From assembly GCA_903898725.1 (NCBI GenBank), contig CAIUGQ010000385.1, forward strand, positions 1-9,032: DNA of 9,032 bases. The letters run 5' to 3'. A program made the translations under genes and the position numbers. Shown piece after piece: positions 1 to 6,833 of the stretch. The number at the start of each line of letters is the position of its first letter. Within the stretch, counting starts at the first letter, position 1. This DNA comes from an uncultured Burkholderiales bacterium. Its GTDB lineage: Bacteria; Pseudomonadota; Gammaproteobacteria; Burkholderiales; Burkholderiaceae_E. Below the pieces are notes generated by a model, which worked only from the letters and a program-made list of their open reading frames with translations, was not told the origin of the DNA and ran no database searches.

Positions 1-1
1 C

Positions 2-433
2 TGGGGGCGAGATCCGCGCGTCGTGGCAGCGATCGCGTTCAGTCCGTCGATGCGTGACGGCTCGGCGTCCGCCCGCGGCTCGTTCGCGACGGTGTCGGTG
101 CCGTTCCTGTCCGTCACCGGCAGCCTGGACGGCGATGTCGTCGGTAGCGGTGCGACGGCCGACCTTAGGCGCGCGGTGCACGAGGCGCTGCCTCCCGCAG
201 GGCGTCGGCTGCTCTGGCTCGAGGGTGCGGACCACATGGTCTTCAATGGCGGGCCACCGAGGCCGGTCGGGCCCGGCCGTGCCGACGATCGCGCGGTCCA
301 GCACGTCGTCCGCGCGGTCACGCTCGCGTTCTGGCAGGCGACGCTCGGCGACGATGCAGGCGCGCGCGCCTGGCTCGACGGCGATGGCCCGGGCACGCTG
401 CTGGGCCCGGCCGATCGCTGGCTGCCGCGCTGA
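2..433 (+). CDS. Alpha/beta hydrolase, C-terminal part (5' end outside window)
   Basis: The reading frame is open from the first complete codon at position 2 to the TGA at 431-433, so the gene starts upstream of the window. About 143 residues are visible. They look like the last part of an alpha/beta hydrolase of the dienelactone hydrolase/chlorophyllase-like type. A hydrophobic strand ending in 'VTGSLDGD' supplies the probable acid residue of the catalytic triad. 'LEGADHMVF' supplies the probable catalytic histidine. A C-terminal helix 'AVTLAFWQATL' and 'ARAWL' follow, as is common in this group. The nucleophile elbow (G-x-S-x-G) would lie upstream and cannot be checked. An internal GTG at 23 is not needed as a start, because the coding frame continues upstream of it. 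Substrate is unknown; some relatives are secreted or periplasmic, but no signal sequence is visible here. The gene is convergent with the kinase gene downstream. Confidence 0.8.
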   Translation, partial: WGRDPRVVAAIAFSPSMRDGSASARGSFATVSVPFLSVTGSLDGDVVGSGATADLRRAVHEALPPAGRRLLWLEGADHMVFNGGPPRPVGPGRADDRAVQHVVRAVTLAFWQATLGDDAGARAWLDGDGPGTLLGPADRWLPR

Positions 434-442
434 TCGGGCTGC

Positions 443-540
443 ACTGAGCGAGCCGCTCTAAGCGAGCCGCACTGAGCGAGCCGCACTGAGCGAGCCGCAC
501 TAAGCGGGCCGCACCAAGCGAGCCACGCTCGGTCGGCCAC
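443..540. repeat. Degenerate 14-bp tandem repeat, about 7 copies
   Basis: Consecutive 14-bp units start at 443, 457, 471, 485, 499, 513 and 527. The consensus is ACTGAGCGAGCCGC. Units 1, 3 and 4 are identical. Units 2, 5 and 6 differ at one to three or so positions, and the last unit is strongly diverged. A partial unit can be seen just upstream at about 436-442. The array fills most of the 109-bp gap between two convergent stop codons (433 and 543) and touches neither coding sequence. Most units carry TGA or TAA on the plus strand, and because 14 is not a multiple of 3 the stops fall in all three frames. No strong hairpin is formed by the unit itself. It is probably slippage-generated sequence between genes; a role in transcription termination is possible but not shown. 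Confidence 0.9.
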
Positions 541-542
541 GC

Positions 543-1463
543 TCACGCAGCCGGCCCGACCCCCCACAGCCACGCAGCCCCGCGCACACCCGACGAGTCG
601 CCATGGGCGCTGCGCACGATGCGCGTGTGCAGCGCATCCGAGAACACCAGCGGGCCGAGCCGTGCCGGCAGCGCGGCGCAGACCGTCTCGACGTTCGACA
701 GTCCGCCGCCGAGCACGACGACGTCCGGGTCGAGCACGTCGATGACCATCGCCAGGCCGCGGGCGAGGCGGTCGAGCCAGCGCCCGAGACTCGCCACCGC
801 GGCCGGATCGCCCGACGCGGCGCGTGCCGCGAGCGTCGTGGCGTCGAGCGACTCGCCGCTCACGCGCCGGTGATCGGCGGCCAGCGCCGGTCCGGACAGC
901 CAGGTCTCGATGCAGCCGTCACGGCCGCACCAGCAGCGCGGCCCGGGCCGCTCGTCGTCGCGCGGCGCGGGCAGCGGCACGTGCCCCCATTCGCCGGCGA
1001 TGCCGTTCGCGCCCGCCAGCGGTCGCCCGCCGACCGCGATGCCGGCCCCGACCCCGGTCCCCAGGATCGCCGCGAAGACCACGTCCGCGCCGGCGGCGGC
1101 ACCGTCGACGGCCTCCGAGACCGCGAGGCAGTTGGCGTCGTTCTGGATGCGCACCTCGCGACCGAGCGCGGCCTGCAGGTCTTCGCGCAGCGGCTGGTGA
1201 TTGAGCCAGGTGGAGTTCGCGTTCTTCACGCGCCCGGTCAGAGCCGAGATCGTGCCGGGGATCCCCACGCCGACGGTGCCGCGTGCGCCGAGCTCGCGCT
1301 CGGCGCCGTCGACCAGCGCCGCGATCGCGGCGACCGTCGCCGGATAGTCGTCGCGCGGCGTCGGCACGCGTCGGCGCAGGCGGATGGCGCCGGCGCGGTC
1401 GAGCGCGGCGATCTCGATCTTGGTGCCGCCGAGGTCGACACCGAGTCGCCAGGGTGCGCTCAC
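543..1463 (-). CDS. mak: ROK-family fructokinase (manno(fructo)kinase, Mak-like)
   Basis: Cytoplasmic ATP-dependent sugar kinase, predicted to phosphorylate fructose (and perhaps mannose) at C6. The proposed product is 306 residues, matching the roughly 300 of E. coli Mak and NagK. Visible motifs are the phosphate-binding DLGGTK (10-15), GVGIPG (65-70), sugar-contacting NANSTWLN (81-88), NDANC with catalytic Asp109, LGTGVGAG (134-141), GEWGH with zinc ligand His161, the zinc motif CWCGRDGC (Cys177, 179, 184) followed by E186, and DPDVVVLGGG (245-254). The blocks PTPRDDY, NDANCLAVSEAVDG and HGDSSGVRGAAWLW match my recollection of E. coli Mak, which favours fructokinase over NagK or glucokinase. 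The GTG at 1461-1463 is chosen because it puts DLGGTK at the usual distance from the N-terminus. An ATG at 1503-1505 or a GTG at 1521-1523 would add 14 or 20 unconserved residues. No clear Shine-Dalgarno sequence decides between them. No sugar transporter or hydrolase gene is adjacent. Confidence 0.92.
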   Translation of the reverse strand: MSAPWRLGVDLGGTKIEIAALDRAGAIRLRRRVPTPRDDYPATVAAIAALVDGAERELGARGTVGVGIPGTISALTGRVKNANSTWLNHQPLREDLQAALGREVRIQNDANCLAVSEAVDGAAAGADVVFAAILGTGVGAGIAVGGRPLAGANGIAGEWGHVPLPAPRDDERPGPRCWCGRDGCIETWLSGPALAADHRRVSGESLDATTLAARAASGDPAAVASLGRWLDRLARGLAMVIDVLDPDVVVLGGGLSNVETVCAALPARLGPLVFSDALHTRIVRSAHGDSSGVRGAAWLWGVGPAA

Positions 1464-1549
1464 GCGGGTTGCAGGGACGCTCGCATCCGCCGCATGATGC
1501 CGCATCGGACGGCGGCGCCACACCCCGGCCGCACGCAGGCGACGACCTC

Positions 1550-1948
1550 ATGGGCACGATCGACGGCATCCGCAGGCTGGGCTTTCGCAAGTGGTACGAG
1601 CGACAGCTCGTCGAGAGTCATGTCTGGCTGGTCACGATGGTGCTCGCGCTCATCCTGACCGCTGTCGGCTACGAGGCGCTGTCGGTGCGCGAAAGCCTGC
1701 TCGACCTCGCGTACGACCTCGTTGCGGTCGCCGTCGGCGTCGTGCTGTCGTGGGTCTCGTTTCGCCGCTATGCCGCCGCGATGACCCTGGCCGAGCATGT
1801 CGGCGCGCAGGCGGTCTGTCCGTCCTGCAAGCGCCATGGATTCAAGGCGCTGCCCGCGTCCGAGTCGGGCGCCACGGGACGTCCTCTCCAACTGCTCGCC
1901 GCGTGCCGCGGCTGTGGTCATCGCTGGCCGATCGACCCCGGCAGCTGA
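1550..1948 (+). CDS. Small membrane protein with C-terminal zinc ribbon
   Basis: The product is 132 residues of unknown function. The ATG at 1550 is preferred because the upstream frame overlaps the divergent kinase gene and reads as arginine-rich shadow sequence. A basic/aromatic N-terminus (IRRLGFRKWYERQL, 7-20) is followed by two predicted membrane helices at about 24-44 and 51-71. A cytoplasm-like loop 'FRRYAAAMTLAEH' leads into a treble-cysteine-pair ribbon: CPSC (Cys90, Cys93) and CRGC (Cys119, Cys122) followed by GHRW, a typical four-cysteine zinc ribbon. The gene is divergent from mak and is followed by the liv promoter region. The combination of a two-helix anchor and a rubredoxin-like knuckle suggests a structural, chaperone or sensor role, but nothing in the sequence says which. 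I recall similar uncharacterised proteins in Burkholderiales; this could not be confirmed here. Confidence 0.8.
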   Translation: MGTIDGIRRLGFRKWYERQLVESHVWLVTMVLALILTAVGYEALSVRESLLDLAYDLVAVAVGVVLSWVSFRRYAAAMTLAEHVGAQAVCPSCKRHGFKALPASESGATGRPLQLLAACRGCGHRWPIDPGS

Positions 1949-1991
1949 TCGACCGCAGGTCCTCGATACCGGAAAAAATGCCCGCGCGATC

Positions 1992-2005
1992 CAAGGGCCC
2001 CCTTG
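1992..2005. promoter_or_regulatory. Inverted repeat overlapping the liv -35 box (possible operator)
   Basis: The sequence CAAGGG-CC-CCCTTG is a perfect 6-bp inverted repeat with a 2-bp centre. It runs into the first three bases of the predicted -35 hexamer (2003-2008), a position where a bound protein could affect RNA polymerase. It could also be chance in GC-rich DNA. No regulator gene lies in the window. Confidence 0.35.
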
Positions 2006-2032
2006 CCATGCCGGGCCGTTGCAGCTTATAAG
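2003..2032 (+). promoter_or_regulatory. Predicted sigma70-type promoter of the liv operon
   Basis: A -35 box TTGCCA (2003-2008) and a -10 box TATAAG (2027-2032) are separated by 18 bp. This is the only AT-rich, consensus-like pair in the intergenic region before livG, and it stands out in very GC-rich surroundings. Transcription would start near 2039, giving a leader of about 50 nt before the livG ATG at 2090. Two inverted repeats overlap the two boxes. Confidence 0.7.
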
Positions 2033-2034
2033 CT
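2023..2034. promoter_or_regulatory. Perfect 12-bp palindrome over the -10 box
   Basis: AGCTTATAAGCT is a perfect 12-bp palindrome that contains the whole predicted -10 hexamer of the liv promoter. A second short palindrome, GCTAGC (2032-2037), overlaps its right end. This could be an operator half-site pair or a by-product of a TATAAG box with symmetrical flanks. Confidence 0.4.
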
Positions 2035-2089
2035 AGCCCTTCCTCGGAGCACGCCACATCAAGGCGAGCCCGGACGTGGACGGAGACAC

Positions 2090-2870
2090 ATGACACGAGG
2101 CGGAGACGACGCTCTGTTGAGCGTGCGCGGCGTGACCGTGAAATTCGGCGGCATCGTCGCGCTGGATGCGGTGAGCTTCGACGTGCCGCGCGGCGGCGTG
2201 TGCGGACTCATCGGCCCGAACGGCGCCGGCAAGACCACGCTGTTCAACTGCCTGAGCCGGCTGTACCAGTACCAGGAGGGGGACATCCTCTTCGAGGGCA
2301 GCTCGATCACGCGCACGCCGGTGCACGAGATCTCGAAGCTCGGCGTCGGCCGCACGTTCCAGTACCTGGCGATGTTCGGCACGCTCTCGGTCGAACGGAA
2401 CGTGATGATCGGGGCACACAGCCGCTCCCGCGCGGGCTTCCTCGCGAGTGCGCTCGGGCTGGCCTCGGTCGCCGCGGAAGAGGCGACGCTGCGCGAGCGG
2501 GCCGCCTCGATCATGGCGTACCTCAAGCTCGAGCCGTACGCGAACCGTCTGGTCTCGGACCTGCCGTTCGGCATCCAGAAGCGCGTGGAACTCGGGCGCG
2601 CGCTGGCCGCCGACCCGAAGCTGCTGCTGCTCGACGAGCCCGCGGCGGGCCTGAACCACGAGGAGCTCTCCGGCCTCGGCGACCTCATCCTCGACATCCG
2701 CAACCGGCTCGGCATCACGGTGCTGCTGGTCGAGCATCACATGAGCCTGGTCATGAGCGTCTCCGACAAGGTCGTGGCGCTGAACTTCGGCCGTCGCATC
2801 GCCGAAGGCACGCCGGCCGAGATCCAGGCCCACCCCGACGTGATCGCTGCCTACCTCGGAGCCCCGGCCG

Positions 2871-2878
<8 letters not shown>
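2090..2878 (+). CDS. livG: Branched-chain amino acid-type ABC transporter ATPase LivG
   Basis: One of the two nucleotide-binding subunits of a hydrophobic amino acid uptake (HAAT) importer. It hydrolyses ATP on the cytoplasmic face of the LivH-LivM permease. The product has 262 residues, close to the family's usual 255. Motifs are Walker A GPNGAGKTT (42-50), the Q-loop in 'GRTFQYLAMF', an atypical signature LPFGIQKR (158-165) in place of LSGGQ as often seen in LivG-like proteins, Walker B LLLLDEP (Asp182, Glu183) followed by AAGLN, and the switch histidine His216 in VEHHM. The ATG at 2090 follows GGAG (2082-2085). Longer frames upstream would run through the promoter. It is the first gene of the operon, and its end overlaps livF by 8 bases. 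The substrate cannot be read from an ATPase. Confidence 0.95.
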
Positions 2879-3584
<706 letters not shown>

Positions 3585-3595
3585 GACGGACCGAC

Positions 3596-4468
3596 ATGGA
3601 AGCGTTCCTGCACCAAATCTTCTCGGGGCTCGCCAACGGCGGCATCTACGCGTCGGTGGCGCTGGCGCTGGTGATGATCTACCAGTCGACCCACCACATC
3701 AATTTCGCCCAGGGCGAGATGGCGATGTTCAGCACCTTCATCGCCTGGTGGATGATGCAGGCCGGCATGCCGTACTGGGTCGCGTTCTTCCTGACGATCG
3801 CGATCTCGTTCGCGGGCGGCCTGATCATCCAGCGCACGATCCTCAAGCCGGTCGAGAAGGCGCCGGTGCTGACCAACGTGATCGTGTTCATCGGCCTGCT
3901 GGTGATCTTCAACTCGGTCGCGGGCTGGGTCTTCGACCACACCATCAAGCCGTTCCCCACGCCGTTCCCGAAAGGCTCGTTCATCGAGTCGCGCTACTTC
4001 AGCGCCCACGAGATCGGCACCGTCGTCGTGATGCTCTGCGTGCTCGCCGCGCTGTTCTCGTTCCTGCGCTTCACGCCGATCGGCCTGGCGATGCGGGCCG
4101 CCGCGCAGAACCCCGAGTCCGCGCGGCTGGTCGGCATCCGCGTCTCGTGGATGCTCGGCATCGGCTGGGGGCTGGCGGCTGCCATCGGTTCCGTCGCCGG
4201 GATGATGGTCGCGCCGATCGTCTTCCTCGATCCGAACATGTTTTCGGGCATCCTGCTGTACGGCTTCGCCGCCGCACTGCTCGGCGGCATCGACAACCCC
4301 TGGGGCGCGGTCATCGGCGGATTCATCGTCGGCGTGCTCGAGAACCTGCTCGGCGCCTACGTGATCGGCACCGAGCTCAAGCTGACCGTGGCGCTGGTGC
4401 TGATCGTCGTCACGCTGACCCTCAAGCCGAACGGCCTGTTCGGCAAGGCCGTGGTGACCCGCGTATGA
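3596..4468 (+). CDS. livH: Branched-chain amino acid-type ABC transporter permease LivH
   Basis: Inner-membrane permease subunit that forms the substrate channel with LivM. The product is 290 residues and strongly hydrophobic throughout. The N-terminal LivH hallmark runs from GLANGGIYASVALALVMIY (11-29) into NFAQGEMAMF. The cytoplasmic coupling region is GLAMRAAAQNPESARLVGI (163-181). The conserved late segment starts at 218 with 'GILLYGFAAALLGGID' and continues as 'NPWGAVIGG'. Around eight membrane segments are likely. The ATG at 3596 has only a weak purine stretch (GACGGA) before it, so coupling to livF, 11 bases upstream, is likely. The stop overlaps the livM start as ATGA. Confidence 0.95.
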   Translation: MEAFLHQIFSGLANGGIYASVALALVMIYQSTHHINFAQGEMAMFSTFIAWWMMQAGMPYWVAFFLTIAISFAGGLIIQRTILKPVEKAPVLTNVIVFIGLLVIFNSVAGWVFDHTIKPFPTPFPKGSFIESRYFSAHEIGTVVVMLCVLAALFSFLRFTPIGLAMRAAAQNPESARLVGIRVSWMLGIGWGLAAAIGSVAGMMVAPIVFLDPNMFSGILLYGFAAALLGGIDNPWGAVIGGFIVGVLENLLGAYVIGTELKLTVALVLIVVTLTLKPNGLFGKAVVTRV

Positions 4469-5520
4469 ACTCGACGATCGACCGCAAGTGGATGTGGGTC
4501 GGCGGCCTGGTGCTGCTGGCCGTGCTGCTGGTGCTGCCGTTCCTGGTCAAGAACTTCCGGGTGTTCCAGTTCAACATGGTGATGATCTACGCGATCGCCG
4601 TGCTCGGACTGAACATCCTGACCGGCTACAACGGCCAGATCTCGCTCGGGCACGGCGCGTTCTACGCGATCGGCGCCTACGTGGCGGCGATCCTGATGAC
4701 GCACGGGGGCTGGCCGTACTGGACGACGCTGCCGGTGGCGGCGCTGGTGTGCTTCGGCTTCGGCTACCTGATGGGCTTTCCCGCGCTTCGGCTGGGCGGC
4801 CACTACCTGGCGCTCGCGACCTTCGCGCTGGCGCTCGCCGTCCCCCAGCTCCTCAAGCACAAGACGATCGAGGGCTGGACCGGTGGCGTGATGGGGCTGG
4901 TGCAGAACAAGCCGGAACCGCCGTTCGAGCTGTCGGTCCTCGGTCAGCCGCTGTCGGCCGATCGCTGGCTGTACTACGTGATCCTGTCGGTGGCGCTGCT
5001 GATGTTCCTGATCGCCTGGCGCCTGCTGCGCGGGCGGGTCGGGCGCGCGCTGATCGCGATCCGCGACCATCCGATCGCGGCGGCCGCGATGGGCATCAAC
5101 CTGCCGGTCTTCAAGTCGCTGACCTTCGGTGTGTCGGCCGCGTTCACCGGCGTGGCCGGCGCGCTCGGCGCGGTGGCGGTCGCCTTCGTGTCGCCGGACA
5201 GCTTCACCGTCTTCCTGTCGATCACGTTCCTGGTCGGCGTGGTGGTCGGCGGGCTGGCGACCATCCACGGCGCGATCTTCGGCGCGATCTTCATCCAGTA
5301 CGTGCCGCACGTCGCCGAAGAGGTCTCGAAGTCCGCGCCCTGGGCGATCTACGGGATCTTCCTGATCGTGCTGATGTACGTGATGCCCACCGGTGCGGCC
5401 GGGCTGATCGACCGACTCATCGCGCCGCTGCGTCGCGCACGCAGTACCCCCACTTCCGGCCCGTCCGTTCCCGCGGCGGTCCCGGCGTCATCCCACCCTG
5501 GAGGAGGAGCCCCCACATGA
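4465..5520 (+). CDS. livM: Branched-chain amino acid-type ABC transporter permease LivM
   Basis: The second inner-membrane permease subunit; 351 residues. Hallmarks are 'NILTGYNGQISLGHGAFYA' starting at residue 50, the block 'LRLGGHYLALATFALAL', and the coupling loop 'GRALIAIRDHPIAAAAMGIN' starting at 193. Late membrane segments 'GVVVGGLATIHGAIFGAIF' and 'GIFLIVLMYVMPTGAAGL' follow. The start ATG overlaps the livH stop (ATGA, 4465-4468), with no good Shine-Dalgarno in range, which points to translational coupling. After the last helix there is a tail from about residue 323, rich in Pro, Ser and Ala, with no family resemblance. The DNA for this tail also contains the livK ribosome binding site, and the stop overlaps the livK start. 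Confidence 0.95.
   Translation: MNSTIDRKWMWVGGLVLLAVLLVLPFLVKNFRVFQFNMVMIYAIAVLGLNILTGYNGQISLGHGAFYAIGAYVAAILMTHGGWPYWTTLPVAALVCFGFGYLMGFPALRLGGHYLALATFALALAVPQLLKHKTIEGWTGGVMGLVQNKPEPPFELSVLGQPLSADRWLYYVILSVALLMFLIAWRLLRGRVGRALIAIRDHPIAAAAMGINLPVFKSLTFGVSAAFTGVAGALGAVAVAFVSPDSFTVFLSITFLVGVVVGGLATIHGAIFGAIFIQYVPHVAEEVSKSAPWAIYGIFLIVLMYVMPTGAAGLIDRLIAPLRRARSTPTSGPSVPAAVPASSHPGGGAPT
5500..5509 (+). promoter_or_regulatory. Strong Shine-Dalgarno site of livK
   Basis: GGAGGAGGAG lies 7 bases before the livK ATG at 5517. It is the strongest ribosome binding site in the window and sits inside the end of livM. It would raise output of the binding protein above that of the membrane subunits, the usual stoichiometry for ABC importers, and it settles the livK start. 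Confidence 0.85.
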
Positions 5521-6722
5521 AACGCACGTTCCTGACCCTCGCGCTCGCGGGCCTCACCGCTGCGCTGATCGGCACGCCCGCGCTCGCGCAGAAGAAGTAC
5601 GACTCGGGCGCGACCGACAAGGAGATCCTGATCGGTGGCATCAGCCCGTACTCGGGCCCGGCCTCGTCGTACGGTGCGATCGGCAAGGCGATCGACGCGT
5701 ACTTCAAGAAGGTCAACGCCGAGGGGGGCGTCAACGGCCGGCAGATCAAGTTCATCTCGCTCGATGACGGCTACAACCCGGCCCGCACCGTCGAGCAGGC
5801 GCGCAAGCTGGTCGAGCAGGAAGAGGTGCTGTTCGTGTTCCAGACGCTGGGCACGCCGCCGAACACGGCGATCCACAAGTACATGAACCAGAAGAAGGTG
5901 CCGCAGCTGTTCGTGGCGACCGGCGCGACGCTCTGGGGCGATCCGAAGAACTTCCCGTGGACGATGGGCTGGCAGCCCAACTACCAGTCCGAGGGCAAGA
6001 TCTACGCGCAGCACATCCTCGAGACCAAGCCGAACGCCAAGATCGGCATCCTGATGCAGAACGACGACTACGGTCGCGACTACCTGAAGGGCTTCCTCGA
6101 GGGTCTGGGCGACAAGGCCAAGGCGATGATCGTCAAGCAGGTCACCTACGAGGTGACCGATCCGACGGTCGACTCGCAGATGGTCGAGCTCAAGGGTTCG
6201 GGTGCCGACACCTTCTTCAACATCACCACGCCCAAGTTCGCGGCGCAGGCGATCAAGAAGGCCGCCGAGATCGGCTGGAAGCCGACGCACTACCTGAACT
6301 CGGTGTCGAACGCGGCCGGCACGGTGATGGTCGCGGCCGGTGCGGAAGCAGGGGTCGGCGTGATCTCGGCCTTCTACCTGAAGGACCCGACCGATCCGCA
6401 GTGGGCCAACTCCAAGGAGTACAAGGACTGGCTGGCCTTCATGCAGAAGTACCACCCGCAGGGTGACCTGAAGGACAACTTCAACGTCTACGGCTACACC
6501 GTCGCGCAGACGCTGATCGAGGTGCTGAAGAAGGCCGGCGACACGCTGACCCGCGAGAACGTCATGAAGCAGGCGGCCAACCTCGACATGACCCTGCCGA
6601 TGCTGCTGCCCGGTGTGAACATCAAGACGGCGCCGGACGACTTCTTCCCGATCGAGCGCGAGCAGCTCGCGCGCTGGGACGGCAAGACCTGGGTGCTGTT
6701 CGGCAAGGTGCTGGGCCGGTGA
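5517..6722 (+). CDS. livK: Periplasmic substrate-binding protein of the HAAT transporter (LivK-like)
   Basis: Periplasmic receptor that captures substrate and delivers it to LivH-LivM. The product has 401 residues, somewhat longer than E. coli LivJ/LivK (about 370). The Sec signal peptide has MKR, then a hydrophobic core, then a PALA-Q cleavage site with probable cut after Ala24. The mature protein begins KKYDSGATDKEILIGG and shows the Peripla_BP_6 layout: SPYSGPASSYG (43-53), 'NAEGGVNGRQIKFISLDDGY', 'ARKLVEQEEVLFVFQTLGT', and the hinge-side strand 'NAKIGILMQNDDYGRDYLKG'. No cysteine is present, so there is no stabilising disulfide as in LivJ. The many conserved relatives of this subgroup bind aliphatic or aromatic amino acids or organic acids; the ligand here is not determinable. 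It is the last gene of the operon and is followed by a terminator. Confidence 0.93.
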   Translation: MKRTFLTLALAGLTAALIGTPALAQKKYDSGATDKEILIGGISPYSGPASSYGAIGKAIDAYFKKVNAEGGVNGRQIKFISLDDGYNPARTVEQARKLVEQEEVLFVFQTLGTPPNTAIHKYMNQKKVPQLFVATGATLWGDPKNFPWTMGWQPNYQSEGKIYAQHILETKPNAKIGILMQNDDYGRDYLKGFLEGLGDKAKAMIVKQVTYEVTDPTVDSQMVELKGSGADTFFNITTPKFAAQAIKKAAEIGWKPTHYLNSVSNAAGTVMVAAGAEAGVGVISAFYLKDPTDPQWANSKEYKDWLAFMQKYHPQGDLKDNFNVYGYTVAQTLIEVLKKAGDTLTRENVMKQAANLDMTLPMLLPGVNIKTAPDDFFPIEREQLARWDGKTWVLFGKVLGR

Positions 6723-6741
6723 TTCGCCGCACCTGATTCCG

Positions 6742-6757
6742 CCAGGCCTCGGCCTGG
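6742..6757 (+). other. Short hairpin after livK
   Basis: CCAGGC-CTCG-GCCTGG forms a 6-bp GC-rich stem with a 4-base loop, 20 bases after the livK stop. It has no T-run behind it, so it is not a terminator by itself. Lying just upstream of the intrinsic terminator, it may act as a 3'-end stabiliser of the liv mRNA. Confidence 0.5.
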
Positions 6758-6760
6758 ATC

Positions 6761-6798
6761 CGGGCCCGCACGCACCCCGCGCGCGGGCCCGTTCATTT
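6761..6798 (+). terminator. Intrinsic terminator of the liv operon
   Basis: CGGGCCCGC (6761-6769) pairs perfectly with GCGGGCCCG (6783-6791), a 9-bp all-GC stem with a 13-base loop. It is followed at once by TTCATTT (6792-6798), the only T-rich patch in this gap. The T-run is short and interrupted, so readthrough into the ligase gene 36 bases on is possible. Confidence 0.7.
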
Positions 6799-6833
6799 CA
6801 ACCGCCCGCTGACCCGCCCACTCCGAGGCCGCC

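Noticed and set aside
318..500. Small minus-strand frame through the 14-bp repeats
   Set aside because: It overlaps the hydrolase end and its repetitive peptide simply reflects the tandem repeat; no ribosome binding site or homology.
443..540. CRISPR array
   Set aside because: The units are directly adjacent 14-mers with no spacers, and there are no cas genes in the window.
603..1658. Long plus-strand open frame (351 codons) opposite the kinase gene
   Set aside because: It lies antisense to mak, whose motifs are unmistakable. Its translation is rich in Arg, Ala and Gly with no domain, as expected for the mirror frame of a GC-rich gene.
1978..2031. Possible 17-codon leader peptide (ATG 1978 to TAA 2031) before livG
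   Set aside because: It spans the predicted -35 and -10 boxes, so it would not be on the liv transcript, and it has no run of regulatory codons.
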